64,000 nt of DNA from Methylobacterium nonmethylotrophicum (GTDB taxonomy: Bacteria; Pseudomonadota; Alphaproteobacteria; Rhizobiales; Beijerinckiaceae): positions 1 to 64,000 of the forward strand of contig NZ_SRLB01000012.1 in the NCBI RefSeq assembly GCF_004745635.1, read 5' to 3'. How positions within the stretch are numbered: position 1 is the stretch's first letter; each line of letters opens with the position of its first letter. Positions 51,956-59,690 of this stretch are shown in pieces. The notes beneath the pieces were generated by a model. That model was not told the origin of the DNA. It was given only the letters and a program-made list of their open reading frames with translations, and did not search any database. A program made the translations under genes and the position numbers.

Positions 51956-53923
51956 GTGGCGACGTCCGACTTGATCAGGCGCCTTCTCGAAGAGGGCGAC
52001 GCGCGAGACCTCGGCTGCCTGTCGTCGGACGAGCTTGCCGCGGCGGTCGCTGACCATTCGACGGAGGTCGAGGGCGCGCGCCTCTTCGTTGTCCTTGCCG
52101 AGCATCCGCGGACCGAGGCGACCACGAAGGCGCTGGTCGCGTTGGCGGGGAACGCCGATGTCCTCGCCATGATGGAGATCGCGTCCTGGCTCGGACGCGG
52201 CGGGCAGGTCCCGTCGTCGCACCGCCAGGGGCTCGGCAAGGCTTTCCTCGGACGCGCTGCCGACAGATCCGTCGACTACGGCACGCGCTCCCAGGCGCTG
52301 AAGGCGGCGATGATCATGGCCCAGTCGGAGCGGTCGCTGCTCCGGCGCCTCCAGGCCGACATCCTCGATCTCGACCCGTCGGACGACGGCATCTACCTCC
52401 GCCATGCGGCCAGGGTTGCCGGGGCCGTGCTGGCCCACGAGCCCGCGGACGACCTGCGCCACAAATTGACGGAACTCGCGGATGTGGAGGAAGCGGAGGA
52501 CGAGGCCGCGGTCGAGCTCGGCCTCGATGCCTTGAGGACGGGGCTCGGCGCCACCAAGCCGGAGACGGCGCTCGACGCCTTCGGGCAGGCCCGGTACTGG
52601 TTCGCGCGTGCCGAGGACGCGACCGAGACGCGCCTCGATGCCCGGCTGTACGTGAACTGCCTCGACATGCTGGTGGCCTTCCAGGAAGGCCGTACCGGCG
52701 AGGACCTCCCGGACCGGATCGACACCGTCACCCGGTCGGCCTTCGAGTACACCGCCTTCCTGACGCTGAACGACCGCGAGCCCGAGACGGCGTCCTGGCT
52801 CGCGGCGAAGGACCTCGAACGCGTCCACTGGACATCGCTCGCGCTCCGTCTCGGGGCGGTCGCGGAAAAGGTCTCCCGTTCGGCGTGGCTCAAGGTCGCC
52901 GCGGTCATGGAGGAGGAGCTCCTGTCCGTCTATGCAGCGAGCCGCACCATGTTCCGGCGCGGCTCGGACGGCGGGCTTGAGCAGGTCGTGCGCCCGAGGA
53001 TCGTGGGCGCGATGCAGCGCGAGCTTCGTTCCCTGGACATCCTGGAGCACTGGATCGAGGAGAATGCAGGGTCCGCTTACCTGGCGGATGCCAAGTCCCT
53101 CGGCGACCTCGTCAGGCAGGCCCGAGAAGACCTTGTCACCCACCGCCCTTCCGGGGCGGCGGACGGGAGCTCACCGACCGCCGCCATCATTGAGCACCTG
53201 CCGGCAACAGTCCGCGACACCGTCTCGGCCCGTATCGAGGCCGACGCCATCTCGCTGCTCGACGAGACCGTCTCCAGGACCGTCGACGACGTACTCGCAA
53301 GGGCCACAGCCGCCCTGATGACAAACGTCGACTACCGGGAGCGGGCCGATGCCCGGCGGTTCTTCGACATCCTGCTCCTCGACGTCACCCGGTTTGTGGT
53401 CTCACGATACAACCTCAGCACGGCCACGTTCCCCGGGGTCGCCTATCTCTTCAACAGGGACGCGAAAAACCCGCCGCTGGAGGCCGATCTCCAATATGAC
53501 TTCGTGAATTCCCTCATGGGCTCGCGGCTTGCCGAGATCTGCCGTCCCGAGGCCCGGGACCTAGGCGGTGGTCGCGTCGATGTCCTCTTCAGCTACAGGT
53601 GGATGAGGACGACATCCGAACTGAAGCGCTCCTTCCCGAAGCTCACGTCGGGCGAGTTGGTCGACAGGTACGGCCCGCAGGCCATCTCGTACCAGGGTAC
53701 CAACGTCGCCCTCTCCATGCTGATGGTCCTCGACCTCTTCGACCGCTCCGGGGCCCAGCCCGATATACGCGACCAGATCGGTGTTCATCACCGGACCGTG
53801 GCGGATAGCTCAGTCGAGACCGCGGTCGTCCTCTTCCGCATCCAGGGCAAACGGCACACCCCGTCGGACATCCCCAAATCCGCCTTGACACCATCACGGG
53901 CCAGCCAGGCGAGCGGCAAGTGA
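51956..53923 (+). CDS. Helical-repeat protein with C-terminal PD-(D/E)XK-like nuclease
   Basis: 655 aa, starting at GTG 51956, 10 bases after the ATPase stop. Residues about 1-480 are helical, with TPR/HEAT-like character (ALDAFGQARYWFARAEDA, LRHKLTELADVEEAEDEA). Near the C-terminus are EADLQYDF (about 508), GRVDVLF (about 542) and TSELKR (about 552), fitting the E, D and ExK pattern of PD-(D/E)XK nucleases. If correct it is a DNA-degrading effector controlled by the upstream ATPase. Fold assignment is inference. Confidence 0.65.
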   Translation: MATSDLIRRLLEEGDARDLGCLSSDELAAAVADHSTEVEGARLFVVLAEHPRTEATTKALVALAGNADVLAMMEIASWLGRGGQVPSSHRQGLGKAFLGRAADRSVDYGTRSQALKAAMIMAQSERSLLRRLQADILDLDPSDDGIYLRHAARVAGAVLAHEPADDLRHKLTELADVEEAEDEAAVELGLDALRTGLGATKPETALDAFGQARYWFARAEDATETRLDARLYVNCLDMLVAFQEGRTGEDLPDRIDTVTRSAFEYTAFLTLNDREPETASWLAAKDLERVHWTSLALRLGAVAEKVSRSAWLKVAAVMEEELLSVYAASRTMFRRGSDGGLEQVVRPRIVGAMQRELRSLDILEHWIEENAGSAYLADAKSLGDLVRQAREDLVTHRPSGAADGSSPTAAIIEHLPATVRDTVSARIEADAISLLDETVSRTVDDVLARATAALMTNVDYRERADARRFFDILLLDVTRFVVSRYNLSTATFPGVAYLFNRDAKNPPLEADLQYDFVNSLMGSRLAEICRPEARDLGGGRVDVLFSYRWMRTTSELKRSFPKLTSGELVDRYGPQAISYQGTNVALSMLMVLDLFDRSGAQPDIRDQIGVHHRTVADSSVETAVVLFRIQGKRHTPSDIPKSALTPSRASQASGK

Positions 53924-53937
53924 CCGTTGGCGCACGG

Positions 53938-53963
53938 GGTATCGGGTGCCGCCACCCGGTACA
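53938..53963. repeat. Imperfect palindrome (right of ABC-3C-like cassette)
   Basis: GGTATCGGGTGCCGCCACCCGGTACA matches the left palindrome at 21 of 26 positions. Positions 11 and 16 change together (A-T to G-C), so pairing is kept; T-A at one inner pair becomes T-G. It starts 15 bases after the effector stop and may also serve as a terminator. Confidence 0.6.
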
Positions 53964-54060
53964 CGACCGCGGAGTTGCGAATCCGCGCCCCCGCGGAGCC
54001 CGCCTCAGCGCCCGCTTAACCTCGTCCAGGCATGCTCCCCGCCGCCCCCGGGGAGGGCCC

Positions 54061-54604
54061 ATGCCGTCCGCCAAGGGCGAGCGGCCCAACCTGCGCAGGG
54101 TCCGCGAGGCCATCCCGACCGGCGGCTCGCCCCGCGAGGTCTGCAGGCACCTGCGCGCCTGGCGGAAGAAGCGCGGCTACAACCCCAAGCTCGAACCGAC
54201 CGACATGTCCAAGGCCATGAAGGAGGCCGGCCAGGCGCTCGCCATGGCCCTCTGGAAGCAGGCCAAGCGCGAGGCCGCCGCTTCCATGGCTTCCGACGAC
54301 AAGCAGGACCGCGAGCACCTGATCGGCATGGTCGAGACGCTCCATGCCGGGAACGCCGCGCTCGCCGCCCGCGCCATCCTCGGCACCGCCGCCTTCGCCA
54401 ACGGGGACGAGGACCACGGCGCACCGGTACAGGGGGTAGTCCAGATCGAGCAGCGGCAAGGTGTTCGATTTCGCGCAGGACTGGTCCGACGCGCGGGCCA
54501 GTTTCGAGGAGGTCGCGAAGGCGCTCGGCCAGCCCGAGCCGGCGAGCGCCCGCATCGCCGGCGTGCCCGCCGGCCATCCGGCGGCCGGTGGGGGGCGGCC
54601 CTGA
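54061..54604 (+). pseudogene. KfrA-type DNA-binding protein, apparently frameshifted
   Basis: Starts ATG 54061 (GGGGAGGG upstream). Residues 1-100 resemble the KfrA N-terminal plasmid DNA-binding region (LRRVREAIPTGGSPREVCRH, LRAWRKK), then a helical stretch. Near 54450 the frame degenerates into Arg-rich sequence, while a +1 frame reads protein-like sequence (VFDFAQDWSDARASFEEVAK) to a stop at 54602. A single frameshift or sequencing error explains this. If intact, it would bind DNA, perhaps to aid plasmid maintenance. Confidence 0.55.
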
Positions 54605-54692
54605 CGGCGGCTTGAGCCGACGCGTCGGGGCTTGACCGGTCTCGGGCGCGGGCGCCCTGGGCCGGCAGCCCGGCCGTAATCACGTCGGATGC

Positions 54693-55400
54693 CTACGCTT
54701 GCGCGGAGGCGGTCGCGGACGGCTCGCCGGGCTCCGCTCGGTGCGGCCGCGCGAGCCGCCAACGCGCGTTTTGGCCCAGGCCGCACGCGATGTGTCCCTC
54801 GGCGCGCAGGCTCCCCCGCACCGCGACCGCTCGGGACGTGGGGTAGCCGCGAGACCGCACCGCCTCGACGAGATCATCGCCCGCGAGCCCGGCTTCGCCG
54901 GCCGCCGTCAGGGCTTCAAGGATGATCCGGCCCACCGGGGTTTCCCGTGGTCGGGCGACGTGCGGGGTGGTGCGCCCGGGGATTACCGCTCCCGTCTCAA
55001 GGAAGCGCGGCGCCAGCGACCACGAGGACGTCGCGCGCTCCTTGACCAGGACCCCCTGCTTCTTCAGCCGTGTCCTCACCTTCTCCGCACAGTCGAGGGT
55101 GTAGCCCGCGTCGCGGATGATGCGGGTCAGGTCCGGGCCGTACATGCGGTGCGCGGGAGCCCTCAGAAGCGTCTCGATGACCAGCCTAGTGACCGGGGAG
55201 CCGGCGCGCGAAGCCTCGACGCGTGCCGCGGGCGCGGGCCCGGGGATGTCGCCGCCCCGGACAGGCACCGTGCCGGCCGCGTCGCGCAGGGCGCGCTTCA
55301 CCAGGAGGGGAGCAAGCCTCTCCTCGAAATGCCTGCGCAGCGCGGCGTACTCCGCCTCGATCAGCGCTTCCAGGTCGATGGTCCGGGCATCGTGCAGCAT
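54693..55400 (-). CDS. Double winged-helix-like protein with helical N-terminus
   Basis: 235 aa. An N-terminal helical part (IDLEALIEAEYAALRRHFEE) is followed by two similar domains: LVIETLLRAPAHRMYGPDLT to TSSWSL, and RIILEALTAAGEAGLAGDDL to ARWRLA. Each has the helix pattern of a winged helix (GYT/GYP turn, then RTRLKKQGVL or RGSLRAEGHI). ATG 55400 has GGAGG 6 bases upstream. The same domain occurs once in the gene at 57077-57661. Likely DNA-binding; no named family recognised. Confidence 0.6.
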   Translation of the reverse strand: MLHDARTIDLEALIEAEYAALRRHFEERLAPLLVKRALRDAAGTVPVRGGDIPGPAPAARVEASRAGSPVTRLVIETLLRAPAHRMYGPDLTRIIRDAGYTLDCAEKVRTRLKKQGVLVKERATSSWSLAPRFLETGAVIPGRTTPHVARPRETPVGRIILEALTAAGEAGLAGDDLVEAVRSRGYPTSRAVAVRGSLRAEGHIACGLGQNARWRLARPHRAEPGEPSATASAQA

Positions 55401-55980
55401 TCCCGCCTCCTCATCCGCCCGTCGATCAGGGCCATAGTGCCGGGTGGAAGGGAACCCGGTCGCCCGAGGAAGGATGGTCCAGACGACGGCCTGGACGGAA
55501 CGGGTCCTGAGGCAGCTTCCCGGTGCGCGACCGGGTCGAGGCCGGGCACACGGCCGGGCCACGGTGGACCGGCCCACCGGCTTGCCCGGCCGGCTTCGCG
55601 CTCCGGGAAGCCGAGCCGAGGCGCTTCCCGGCCACCGCGCAGGGCTTTCCAAGGGTCATCGCGACCAGGCGGCGAGCCCAGGTCGGCCGACCGGACCGAC
55701 CTGGGCTGAGCACGCGCGCCTCTCCGCTGGTTGTCCACAGGATTCCGGTCGCCCCCGGCGGGCTGCGGATCGCCGGTGTCAGCGGGTCAGGAAGGAGGCG
55801 GCCTCGGGCAGGGCTGCCTTCAGCCTGGCTGGCATTCAGAGCAAACGCGGTCCGCATCTCCATCCCGACCGGTACCACCCCGGCCGCCATGGTCGGCTAC
55901 GACCGCGAGGCGCTTCACCGACGCTGGATCGGGACCCACCGGACGTCCACGCGCTCCGCATGGGTGAGGAGATGGCGGTG
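55401..55980. other. Intergenic, no supportable gene
   Basis: Upstream region of the winged-helix gene on the minus strand. Several long frames exist on both strands but none has protein-like character or a ribosome site. The MFS fossil begins near its right edge. Confidence 0.45.
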
Positions 55981-55984
55981 GTGC

Positions 55985-56500
55985 CGGTGGTGCCGGGAGC
56001 CGCCCTGCCGGCACCATGCTTGCGCCGATCGGCACGGTGGCGACGCCGGTCTCGATGCACCTGATGACGCGTTAGCCTGCGCGGCGTGGCGCTCGCCGCA
56101 GCCGTGTCCTACGGCGCATTGGTCAGGCCGTCCCAAATCGGAGCCCGTATCGTCGAGATGGCCAACAAGGTCCGGCATCCCCCGCCCCGGACGCTGACTG
56201 CCGTCGTGGCCTCGTGGCGCTCGGACCAGCCATCCCGGCTGTCGGCATCCCTGTGGCCGGCATCGCCTTGGTGCCCTGCGGGGCGCGCAACGGGACCTTC
56301 TCAGTTGCCAGAGGCACGGTGCCGCCCGCCTTGGCGGGGCGCTAACCGGTCCCGGTGGGCCGCCTGGCTCAACCGGGCCTGGGCGCCCAGGCCCTCGTTC
56401 CGTCGGTAGGCGCCAAGGCACCCACAGACGGTGTCTCGACATGGACCATGCTTTCCCGGCGGCGCACGCGCTGGCGAATGTTGGCCGGGCGCGCGCCTAA
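55985..56500 (+). pseudogene. Fossil copy of the MFS transporter 3' half
   Basis: Matches 35800-36310 block by block: GGTCTCGATGCACCTGATG against GGTCTCGGTGCACCTGATC, GCGCGGCGTGGCGCTCGCCG, then a stretch translating as SYGALVRPSQIGARIVEMAN against SYGALIEPAQVGARVVEMAN, and GGTGGGCCGCCTGGCTC near the end. Many indels and stops show long decay. Boundaries are approximate. Confidence 0.7.
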
Positions 56501-56765
56501 TGGGCTACGCGGCCGGAAGCGGGCGGCACCCATCGCTACGCCCAGTCATACCTGAGGAGCGGGTTGTCCGCGTCGCCAGATAGGTCGAAGAGCCGCTGTC
56601 GGGGGCGACCGTACGATACGCGTGGTTGCTCAGGTGCGGAACTATGGTGCCCGAGACCGGATACTGGGTCTGCTACCTGCTGGAAAAAGCCAAGCGGTGG
56701 GCCGGTGGGCGCAACGGTCTGTTAACCATGGTTTCGACAGGGATCTTGCCATTTTTACTAGAGCG

Positions 56766-56795
56766 TTGCAAATTCGGGGGTTTCCCTGCTAATAT
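56766..56795 (+). promoter_or_regulatory. Candidate sigma-70 promoter with extended -10
   Basis: TTGCAA (-35), an 18-base spacer and TAATAT (-10) preceded by TGC (extended -10). It lies in an unusually AT-rich stretch of a gene-free region, about 280 bases before the gene at 57077. The rest of 56500-57076 shows no supportable gene. Confidence 0.4.
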
Positions 56796-57076
56796 TCCTA
56801 GGTACAAGCCCATACGATTGATGGACTCATCGCGAACGCGGATCCGGCGGCGCCATCGAGTTACGGTCCCTCGCGGGCCGTGCCACCGAAACGGTTGCGC
56901 CGTGGGTGCGACGGCGGACCGGACCTGGACCTGACGACACCGGAACGCGGCAGGGCACCTAGGCATGGACGTCTTTCCTGTAGCTCGGTAATCCTTGGTG
57001 CCTGATCCCTGTCTTTCCGAGTTGACTCCGGAGCGCGAGCGCCCCAGATTGGCGGGAGGGGAATGCCGGAGCCATC

Positions 57077-57661
57077 ATGCGGACGAACGCCGACATACTG
57101 ACCGAGGAGCTCAGGGCCTACGAAGAGCTGGCCGCGAAGGTGCACGCGCTGATGACGATGTTGGTCGGAGCGCAGAACGCGCTACTGGAACTTCAGGCCG
57201 GCACTGCCGCCGGACGCGCGAGGTTGGCCGGCCGGCTCGCCGAAGTTGCCGTTCGCGTAGCTGCCGAACCGCCGTCGGGTCCAGGTCTCGACGGCGCTCA
57301 AGCGGCCGAGCGCGCTGGCCTGGACGGCCAGGCGCAGCCAATCCCGCGCCTACGCTCCCGCGTGGCCCAACTCATCGTTAATGCCTTGGCTGAAGCTGGT
57401 GATACAGGATTATCAGGTCAGGCCATCAATGAGATTGTTGTCAATGCTCAATACACCAAAGATGCGAGCGAAAAAGCCAAACTTTTCTTGAAGCGAAACG
57501 GCTTGGCTCGCCATGATAAGCAAGCAATGCATTGGTATTCAATCGGAAAAGGTCCCAAGAATATTGCCGGCGAGCAGAATGATCGGAAGCGTGCAATTCC
57601 TGAAAACCTAGGCCGCGTTAGAAGCAAGCCTAAAACAAATGCAAATTCAACTATGAAGTAA
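57077..57661 (+). CDS. Coiled-coil plus winged-helix-like protein
   Basis: 194 aa. Residues 1-75 are helical (ILTEELRAYEELAAKVHALM) with coiled-coil character. A single winged-helix-like domain follows (AQLIVNALAEAGDTGLSGQA to HWYSIG), similar to the two in 54693-55400. A basic tail ends the protein. The first half uses the GC-rich codons of the window; from about 57370 onward codon use turns AT-rich. GGAG lies 5 bases before the start. Function unknown, probably DNA-binding. Confidence 0.6.
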   Translation: MRTNADILTEELRAYEELAAKVHALMTMLVGAQNALLELQAGTAAGRARLAGRLAEVAVRVAAEPPSGPGLDGAQAAERAGLDGQAQPIPRLRSRVAQLIVNALAEAGDTGLSGQAINEIVVNAQYTKDASEKAKLFLKRNGLARHDKQAMHWYSIGKGPKNIAGEQNDRKRAIPENLGRVRSKPKTNANSTMK

Positions 57662-58043
57662 GGACGCGCCTGACTGTAAGCTAAAACTATGTCTAAGAGA
57701 GCGCTAATGACTTCTTGATGTCATACCACGGCAACCAGAATGCTTGAACGACTCCCGGACGAAACATGAAAGGACTTTGGATGAAGCTATCGCTCACCCA
57801 GCGGGAGCGCACCGCGCGGATTAGATCATTGCCGGCAACGGCACGCGGCCCGCCCTGGCAATCGGGAGCGTTCCCTTGGCCGATCCACAAGGCAGCTCCC
57901 CGGCGCGATGTTGTCATCGCGCCGGGGAGGCCTTGATCGCTCGGCGTGTCCAACCACGCCAAGCGACCGCTCGGCCATTCCCTTTACGGAGCTTCGTACC
58001 GGCCGGACTCGCAGGGTCAAAAACCCGACGAGGAATCCTCTTT
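57662..58043. other. Intergenic, no supportable gene
   Basis: Starts AT-rich, continuing the composition of the preceding gene's 3' end, then returns to GC-rich near 57800. No feature recognised. Confidence 0.45.
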
Positions 58044-58133
58044 ATGCCCGCTCCACGCGCCCATCGCAAGCGGGGAGGGCGGATTTCTGCGGGCCGCGCC
58101 GTGGTTTTCCACAGCGAGGAGGACTGCAGTTGA
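58044..58133 (+). CDS. Possible 29-aa basic peptide
   Basis: ATG 58044 with GAGGA about 9 bases upstream encodes a basic peptide (MPAPRAHRKRGGRISAGRAV and onward) ending at a TGA that overlaps the TTG of the next tiny frame. Could be a leader or a real small protein. Low confidence. Confidence 0.25.
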   Translation: MPAPRAHRKRGGRISAGRAVVFHSEEDCS

Positions 58134-58276
58134 TCGACGACGACATCAAGGCGCTCGACGACGCACCAGACATGGGGCTGGCCGATGCAGTCGGCCTGCT
58201 CGACGCGGACTTCGATTACCAGCCGACGGACGAAGTCCACTTCTCGGCCAAGTCGTTCGGCGCCTCGGAGAGCTGA
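58130..58276 (+). CDS. Possible 48-aa acidic protein
   Basis: TTG 58130 has GAGGAGG 7 bases upstream and overlaps the stop of the preceding tiny frame (TTGA). The peptide is acidic (DDDIKALDDAPDMGLADAVG). A perfect hairpin follows 29 bases after the stop. Basic and acidic partners in this order recall tiny toxin-antitoxin or leader pairs, but there is no direct evidence. Confidence 0.3.
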   Translation: MIDDDIKALDDAPDMGLADAVGLLDADFDYQPTDEVHFSAKSFGASES

Positions 58277-58304
58277 CGTTCTACCGGACGCCTTTTCCTA
58301 GCAT

Positions 58305-58338
58305 GGGACCCACGACCCCGCAACGGGTCGTGGGTCCC
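58305..58338 (+). terminator. Perfect 14-bp hairpin
   Basis: GGGACCCACGACCC and GGGTCGTGGGTCCC pair without mismatch around the loop CGCAAC. No T-tract follows. A second smaller hairpin (GCGGCCC/GGGCCGC) lies at 58580-58602. Together they occupy the otherwise gene-free 58277-58638 stretch before the transposition operon. Confidence 0.6.
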
Positions 58339-58638
58339 GCACCCCCTCACCACAACGAGCAGGCTCCGGCACTTGCCGCCGGGCCGTGGGAGATTTTTCC
58401 ATGTGCGAGGACACCCCCCGACCGGCCGACCGCACCCTTTTCAGCGTCGTCGGCATCGTCCTACCCGTCCACCGCGCGCCTCGACGGCCCGCTCCTCTCA
58501 AGAAGCCGGCTGTCGGTACGAAGTCGGACAAGGCCGTGGCGGAGCCCAGGCCCGGCGACCCTGTGGGCGCCTGAGAAGCGCGGCCCCCTTAATGAGGGCC
58601 GCCCGCCGCGGCGTCCCTCCCACCACCGAATTCCCGTC

Positions 58639-59046
58639 ATGCGAACGGACGCGCCCATGCCACAATCCCGCAAATCGCGCGACGCTGTCGTCGCACATGA
58701 TGCATCGATGCAAACGGACGAGGCCGCCCGACGGCCGCGCTGCGTGGCTGCCCTCGACGATGCCGTTCGCGGGAACCAGCCGGCGCTTGCCGCGCTTGCG
58801 GCGGTCGCCCATCGCCATGCGGAAGCCGCTTCGTCCCCCTGCCAAGTCCCTTGCTGGCAGGCCGGGTATGAGGGGTGCGGCGCGCAAGAGACGGCCATTC
58901 TCGACCGTCGTTGGTTGAGCGCGCTCGTCGTCGACCGCTGCGGCGAGCCGCCGGTGCGACGCCGCATGCTCAGGGGCATGCATTCGTCCGGCAAGTCCGT
59001 CTTGGGGGTAGCGGTCTCATGCGAGCCTCAGGGGCGCCGCGTATGA
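58639..59046 (+). CDS. Unknown first gene of the Tn7-like operon
   Basis: A 135-aa protein with no recognised family. Its stop overlaps ATG 59043 of the TnsA-like gene (ATGA), the same coupling found between later genes of this operon, so it is probably a real accessory component. Helical Ala-rich middle (NQPALAALAAVAHRHAEAAS) and several Cys (SPCQVPCWQAGYEGCG). ATG 58639 and ATG 58657 are both possible starts. Confidence 0.5.
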   Translation: MRTDAPMPQSRKSRDAVVAHDASMQTDEAARRPRCVAALDDAVRGNQPALAALAAVAHRHAEAASSPCQVPCWQAGYEGCGAQETAILDRRWLSALVVDRCGEPPVRRRMLRGMHSSGKSVLGVAVSCEPQGRRV

Positions 59047-59690
59047 GGCCCATGCGACCGCCGGCCAGGAAGGTGGTCACCGGCCGCCGGACGGGGGCCC
59101 TGACCGGTTATCACCCGAGCCGCAAGATGGGGGCGTCCGTCCCGTTCGAGAGCCTGCTCGAACTCGACGCCCTCGTGTTGCTGGAGGTGGACTGGAAAGT
59201 CGTGCAGTTCGCGACCCAACCGGTCACCTTCCAGTGGCGCGATGCCGGCCGTGCCCGCCGTTACACGCCCGATCTCCTCGTCGTCACGGCTCTCAGCCGC
59301 ACGTTTCGGGAGGTCAAGCCTGCACGCCGGCTAGCCCGAGATCCCACCCTGCGGGGTCGGAGGGAGCGCATCGAGGCGGAGTGCGCGGCGCTCGGGGCCG
59401 ATTTCGAGGTCTGGACCGACAAGGACATCAAGCGCGAGCCGCGCCTCTCGAACTCCCGGGCGGTCCTCTCCGAGGGGCGCCGTGTCGGCGACGCATGGGC
59501 GGAGCAGCGCGTCCGTGCCGTGCTGCCGCACTGCGCGACGGTCGGGGAGGCGGCCTGGGCAGGCGGCCTGCCGCCGGTCCGTGCCCTTCGGGCGGCCATG
59601 CGCCTCGCCGCGCGCGGCGAGGTCGGCCTGGACCTGGACCTCGCGCTCGGGGCGTCCACGCGGATACTGGCAGGAGGTGCATCACGATGA
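59043..59690 (+). CDS. tnsA: TnsA-like transposon endonuclease
   Basis: A 215-aa nuclease that would cut the 5' strands at transposon ends, giving cut-and-paste movement. PD-(D/E)XK residues: Glu in VPFESLLELD, Asp in YTPDLLVV and the ExK in FREVKPARR. A helical C-terminal part likely contacts the transposase. ATG 59043 overlaps the upstream stop and has AGGGG upstream; ATG 59019 is an alternative. Its own stop overlaps the tniA start. Confidence 0.8.
   Translation: MRPMRPPARKVVTGRRTGALTGYHPSRKMGASVPFESLLELDALVLLEVDWKVVQFATQPVTFQWRDAGRARRYTPDLLVVTALSRTFREVKPARRLARDPTLRGRRERIEAECAALGADFEVWTDKDIKREPRLSNSRAVLSEGRRVGDAWAEQRVRAVLPHCATVGEAAWAGGLPPVRALRAAMRLAARGEVGLDLDLALGASTRILAGGASR

Noticed and set aside
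55426..55890. Minus-strand 154-codon frame
   Set aside because: Low-complexity Pro/Arg/Gly content, no ribosome site, no motif.
56626..56934. Plus-strand 102-codon frame
   Set aside because: Contains the candidate promoter, shows no protein-like codon pattern and becomes Arg-rich.
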